From: Xenococcus sp039190385
GTDB taxonomy: Bacteria; Cyanobacteriota; Cyanobacteriia; Cyanobacteriales; Xenococcaceae
Length of the DNA: 6,685 nucleotides
Assembly: GCA_039190385.1 (NCBI GenBank)
Contig: JBCCYD010000351.1
Span: 1-6,685, forward strand
Reading direction: 5' to 3'
Made by a program: the position numbers and the translations under genes
Notes under the pieces: model-generated
Seen by the model: the letters and a program-made list of their open reading frames with translations, nothing else
Told to the model about the DNA's origin: nothing
Databases searched by the model: none
Part shown: piece by piece, positions 5,217 to 6,685 of the stretch
Numbering within the stretch: the first letter of the stretch is position 1
How the letters are laid out: each line of letters opens with the position of its first letter

Positions 5217-5922
5217 GCGTGACCCTGCCGCGCGCAATTGGCTAGAAGTTTTATTATGCTATCCAGGATTACAAGCTTTGCTGTTGCATCGCATTGCTCA
5301 TTGGCTATTCCTAATGAGAATTCCTTTGATTCCTCGGTTATTGTCCCATTTCAATCGTTTCATTACAGGTATTGAAATTCATCCAGGAGCGCAAATTGGC
5401 CAGGGTGTATTCATTGATCATGGTATGGGAGTGGTAATTGGTGAGACGGCGGTCATTGGCGATCGCTCTTTAATTTATCAGGGAGTAACTTTAGGCGGTA
5501 CAGGCAAAGAAACAGGAAAACGTCATCCTACTTTAGGAGAGAATGTCGTTGTTGGTACAGGAGCCAAGGTTTTAGGGAATATCCAAATTGGTGATAATGT
5601 TCGGATTGGAGCAGGTTCCGTTGTTCTTAGAGGGGTACCTTCAGATTGCACAGTAGTCGGAATTCCTGGAAGAGTGGTTCATCGTTCTGGAGTAAAGATT
5701 AATCCTTTGGAGCATGGTAATTTACCTGATTCAGAAGCAACAGTTATTAGAGCTTTGATAGATCGCATTGAATCTTTAGAGCGAGAAGTTCAGCAACTGA
5801 GATCTTCCCATTCAAGGCATAATTCTTTAGTTGCTTCGGTCTTGTCTGAATCAAATCATATTGAATCGGGAGAGTTGTGTAAGTTGAAAAATAAAGAAAT
5901 CATCGAGTTTCTTGAGGGATAA
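5176..5922 (+). CDS. cysE: Serine O-acetyltransferase
   Basis: CysE transfers the acetyl group of acetyl-CoA to L-serine, making O-acetylserine (EC 2.3.1.30), the committed and usually cysteine-inhibited step of cysteine synthesis in the cytosol. The 248 residues show a helical N-terminal domain (1-65, FRIIFERDPAARNW at 10-23) and a left-handed beta-helix of hexapeptide repeats from about 66 to 165 (IHPGAQIGQGVFI, IGDNVRIGAGSVV). Catalytic features are present: Asp81-His82 in DHGMG, the loop GGTGKETGKRHP at 107-118 with His117, and GIPGRVV at 162-168. A C-terminal segment with a short coiled coil (about 186-209) follows. The GTG start at 5176 is fixed by an in-frame TAA at 5170-5172 and by the conserved N-terminus; it lacks a clear ribosome binding site. 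The tail ends EFLEG and lacks the terminal Ile that E. coli CysE inserts into CysK. Identification is firm. Confidence 0.96.
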   Translation: MLSSFVADFRIIFERDPAARNWLEVLLCYPGLQALLLHRIAHWLFLMRIPLIPRLLSHFNRFITGIEIHPGAQIGQGVFIDHGMGVVIGETAVIGDRSLIYQGVTLGGTGKETGKRHPTLGENVVVGTGAKVLGNIQIGDNVRIGAGSVVLRGVPSDCTVVGIPGRVVHRSGVKINPLEHGNLPDSEATVIRALIDRIESLEREVQQLRSSHSRHNSLVASVLSESNHIESGELCKLKNKEIIEFLEG

Positions 5923-5926
5923 ATAT

Positions 5927-5961
5927 TAAGTAATAAGTAATAAGTAATAAGTAATGAGTAA
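5927..5961. repeat. Heptanucleotide tandem repeat (TAAGTAA x4 plus TGAGTAA)
   Basis: Five 7-base units follow one another without gap: TAAGTAA at 5927, 5934, 5941 and 5948, and the one-mismatch unit TGAGTAA at 5955-5961. They start four bases after the cysE stop and fill most of the 53-base gap to the epimerase gene. The last unit merges into the AAGAGA (5960-5965) that may be the epimerase ribosome binding site. Short tandemly repeated heptanucleotides (STRR type) are known from filamentous cyanobacteria. Copy number is probably variable. Any effect on expression of the epimerase gene is speculation. Confidence 0.9.
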
Positions 5962-5975
5962 GAGATAATTAAACG

Positions 5976-6567
5976 ATGAAAAGACTTCTCGTTACAGGTG
6001 CTAGTGGTTTTTTGGGTTGGAACTTGTGCCAAGAAGCTTTAGGTCAATGGGAAGTTTATGGAACTTATTATCATCATGTTGTGGAAATTCCTGGCGTTAC
6101 TTCGTTAAAAGTAGATCTGAGGGAATATAAGCAAGTCAAGGAATTATTTAGGGCTATTAAACCTGATGCAGTGATTCATTGTGCGGCGGCTTCTAAGCCC
6201 AACTATTGTCAACAAAATCCTCAAGAATCCTATGCCATTAATGTTACAGCGTCAGTAAATATTGCTAGCTTATGTGGGGAATATCAAATACCTTGTGCCT
6301 TTACCTCTACAGATTTGGTATTTGATGGCAAAAGTTCCTTTTATCAAGAGAGCGATCGCGTTTGTCCCATTTGTATTTATGGAGAACAAAAAGTAGCAGC
6401 AGAACAGGAAATGCTATCGGTTTATCCTGGAATAGCGATCTGTAGAATGCCTTTGATGTTTGGGTTGCCTTCTCCTGTTGCTAATAGTTTTATTCAGGGA
6501 TTTATTAATAGTTTGAAGACTGGTCAGGAGTTGAATCTATTTGTTGATGAATTTCGCACTCCTGCTA
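5976..6567 (+). pseudogene. RmlD-like NAD(P)-dependent sugar-nucleotide reductase/epimerase, interrupted by an IS
   Basis: The first 197 codons encode an extended short-chain dehydrogenase of the RmlD (dTDP-4-dehydrorhamnose reductase)-like type, which modifies nucleotide sugars for cell-surface polysaccharides or related glycosides. Visible features are the cofactor motif TGASGFLG (7-14, GxxGxxG), VDLRE (46-50), VIHCAA (66-71), YAINV (86-90), STDLVFDG (111-118), the catalytic Tyr135-x3-Lys139 (YGEQK), and FVDEFRTP (189-196), which marks the start of the C-terminal substrate domain. Family members have about 280-300 residues. Directly after RTP the homology stops and the sequence becomes the end of an insertion sequence. 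The reading frame stays open to the window edge but codes for antisense transposase, so about a third of the enzyme is lost or displaced. The ATG at 5976 has AAGAGA ten bases upstream. The exact sugar substrate is unknown. Confidence 0.85.
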
Positions 6568-6685
6568 TAGCCCTTCTCAAAATGGTGAGATACAGTAACA
6601 GGAATGGGCAAACCAATTACGAATATCTTTCAAAGATACTTGGGAATAAGCTTTCGAGATCGCTAAAGCTAAATCCTTATATGTC
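6568..6685 (-). mobile_element. Left-hand part of an IS630-like insertion sequence, cut by the window edge
   Basis: From about 6566-6570 onward the sequence no longer fits the epimerase and instead encodes a transposase C-terminus on the opposite strand, only about ten bases from the junction. The junction reads GCTATAGCCC. IS630/Tc1-like elements insert at and duplicate TA, and two overlapping TA choices exist (6566-6567 or 6568-6569), so the exact end is uncertain by two bases. A small hairpin, TCTCA at 6575-6579 with TGAGA at 6586-6590, lies at the tip, within what would be the terminal inverted repeat. The other end, the second inverted repeat and the rest of the transposase are outside the window. 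Confidence 0.72.
6577..6685 (-). CDS. IS630-like transposase, C-terminal fragment (partial)
   Basis: Reading the minus strand inward from the window edge gives 35 residues and then TGA at 6579-6577. The fragment contains KDLALAISKAYSQVS, then LKDIRNWFAHSCYC and a short ISPF tail. This matches the C-terminal pattern I know from IS630-family DDE transposases, in which a helix with the form I..A...V...D...WF.H.GY closes the protein. The transposase catalyses cut-and-paste movement at TA targets, but the DDE residues would lie upstream, beyond the window, so activity cannot be judged. Its orientation is opposite to the interrupted epimerase gene. The assignment rests on a short motif recognised by memory, so the exact IS subgroup is uncertain. 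Confidence 0.68.
   Translation of the reverse strand, partial: TYKDLALAISKAYSQVSLKDIRNWFAHSCYCISPF

Noticed and set aside
6568..6685. Continuation of the epimerase reading frame to the window edge as real protein
   Set aside because: The translated residues lose all resemblance to RmlD-like enzymes at the junction, while the opposite strand gives a transposase C-terminus ending in a proper stop.
1..6685. CRISPR arrays, riboswitches, tRNA or rRNA genes, phage genes
   Set aside because: No spaced direct repeats, no conserved riboswitch core that I recognise, no tRNA/rRNA signatures and no phage-type genes are visible.

Overview
The window looks like chromosomal DNA of a cyanobacterium. The palindrome GCGATCGC (HIP1, over-represented in many cyanobacterial genomes) occurs ten times in 6.7 kb, starting at 479, 945, 980, 1314, 1864, 2107, 3060, 4660, 5459 and 6352. 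The serine acetyltransferase N-terminus (FRIIFERDPAARNW) also has the form I associate with cyanobacterial CysE. AT-rich intergenic DNA, a heptanucleotide tandem repeat and a GGGGCGAAT/ATTCGCCC palindrome fit the same group. I cannot name genus or species.

Layout. Positions 1-250 are AT-rich and hold no gene I can support. A compact YefM-YoeB type II toxin-antitoxin operon follows (281-777), preceded by two TGTACA-type operator cores and a -10-like hexamer. Fifty bases later comes a membrane-anchored RND/HlyD-type adaptor protein (828-2294), with no pump gene beside it. A 25-base palindrome (2311-2335) separates it from a convergent gene on the minus strand (2339-4291). That gene encodes a two-TM ion-channel-like protein with two RCK-like cytoplasmic modules, related to the CASTOR/POLLUX/DMI1 group.

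A 308-base divergent regulatory region (4292-4599) follows. It has a candidate promoter, a 7-5-7 inverted repeat and a 19-codon leader ORF with a good ribosome binding site and three Cys codons. Next is a small secreted PPC-like beta-sandwich protein (start re-assigned to 4600), then cysE (5176-5922), the committed step of cysteine synthesis. A second short ORF with a ribosome binding site and a Cys-Cys pair overlaps the start of cysE in another frame.

After a 35-base heptamer tandem repeat, an RmlD-like sugar-nucleotide reductase/epimerase gene starts at 5976. After about 197 codons it runs into the end of an IS630-like insertion sequence whose transposase C-terminus reads on the minus strand to the window edge. 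The epimerase is therefore very probably a disrupted gene.

The genes do not form one pathway. The most testable new idea is that the two short Cys-containing ORFs upstream of cysE are cysteine-responsive leaders. Chance is a real alternative, especially for the second. The best-supported observations are the conserved TA operator and the IS insertion.
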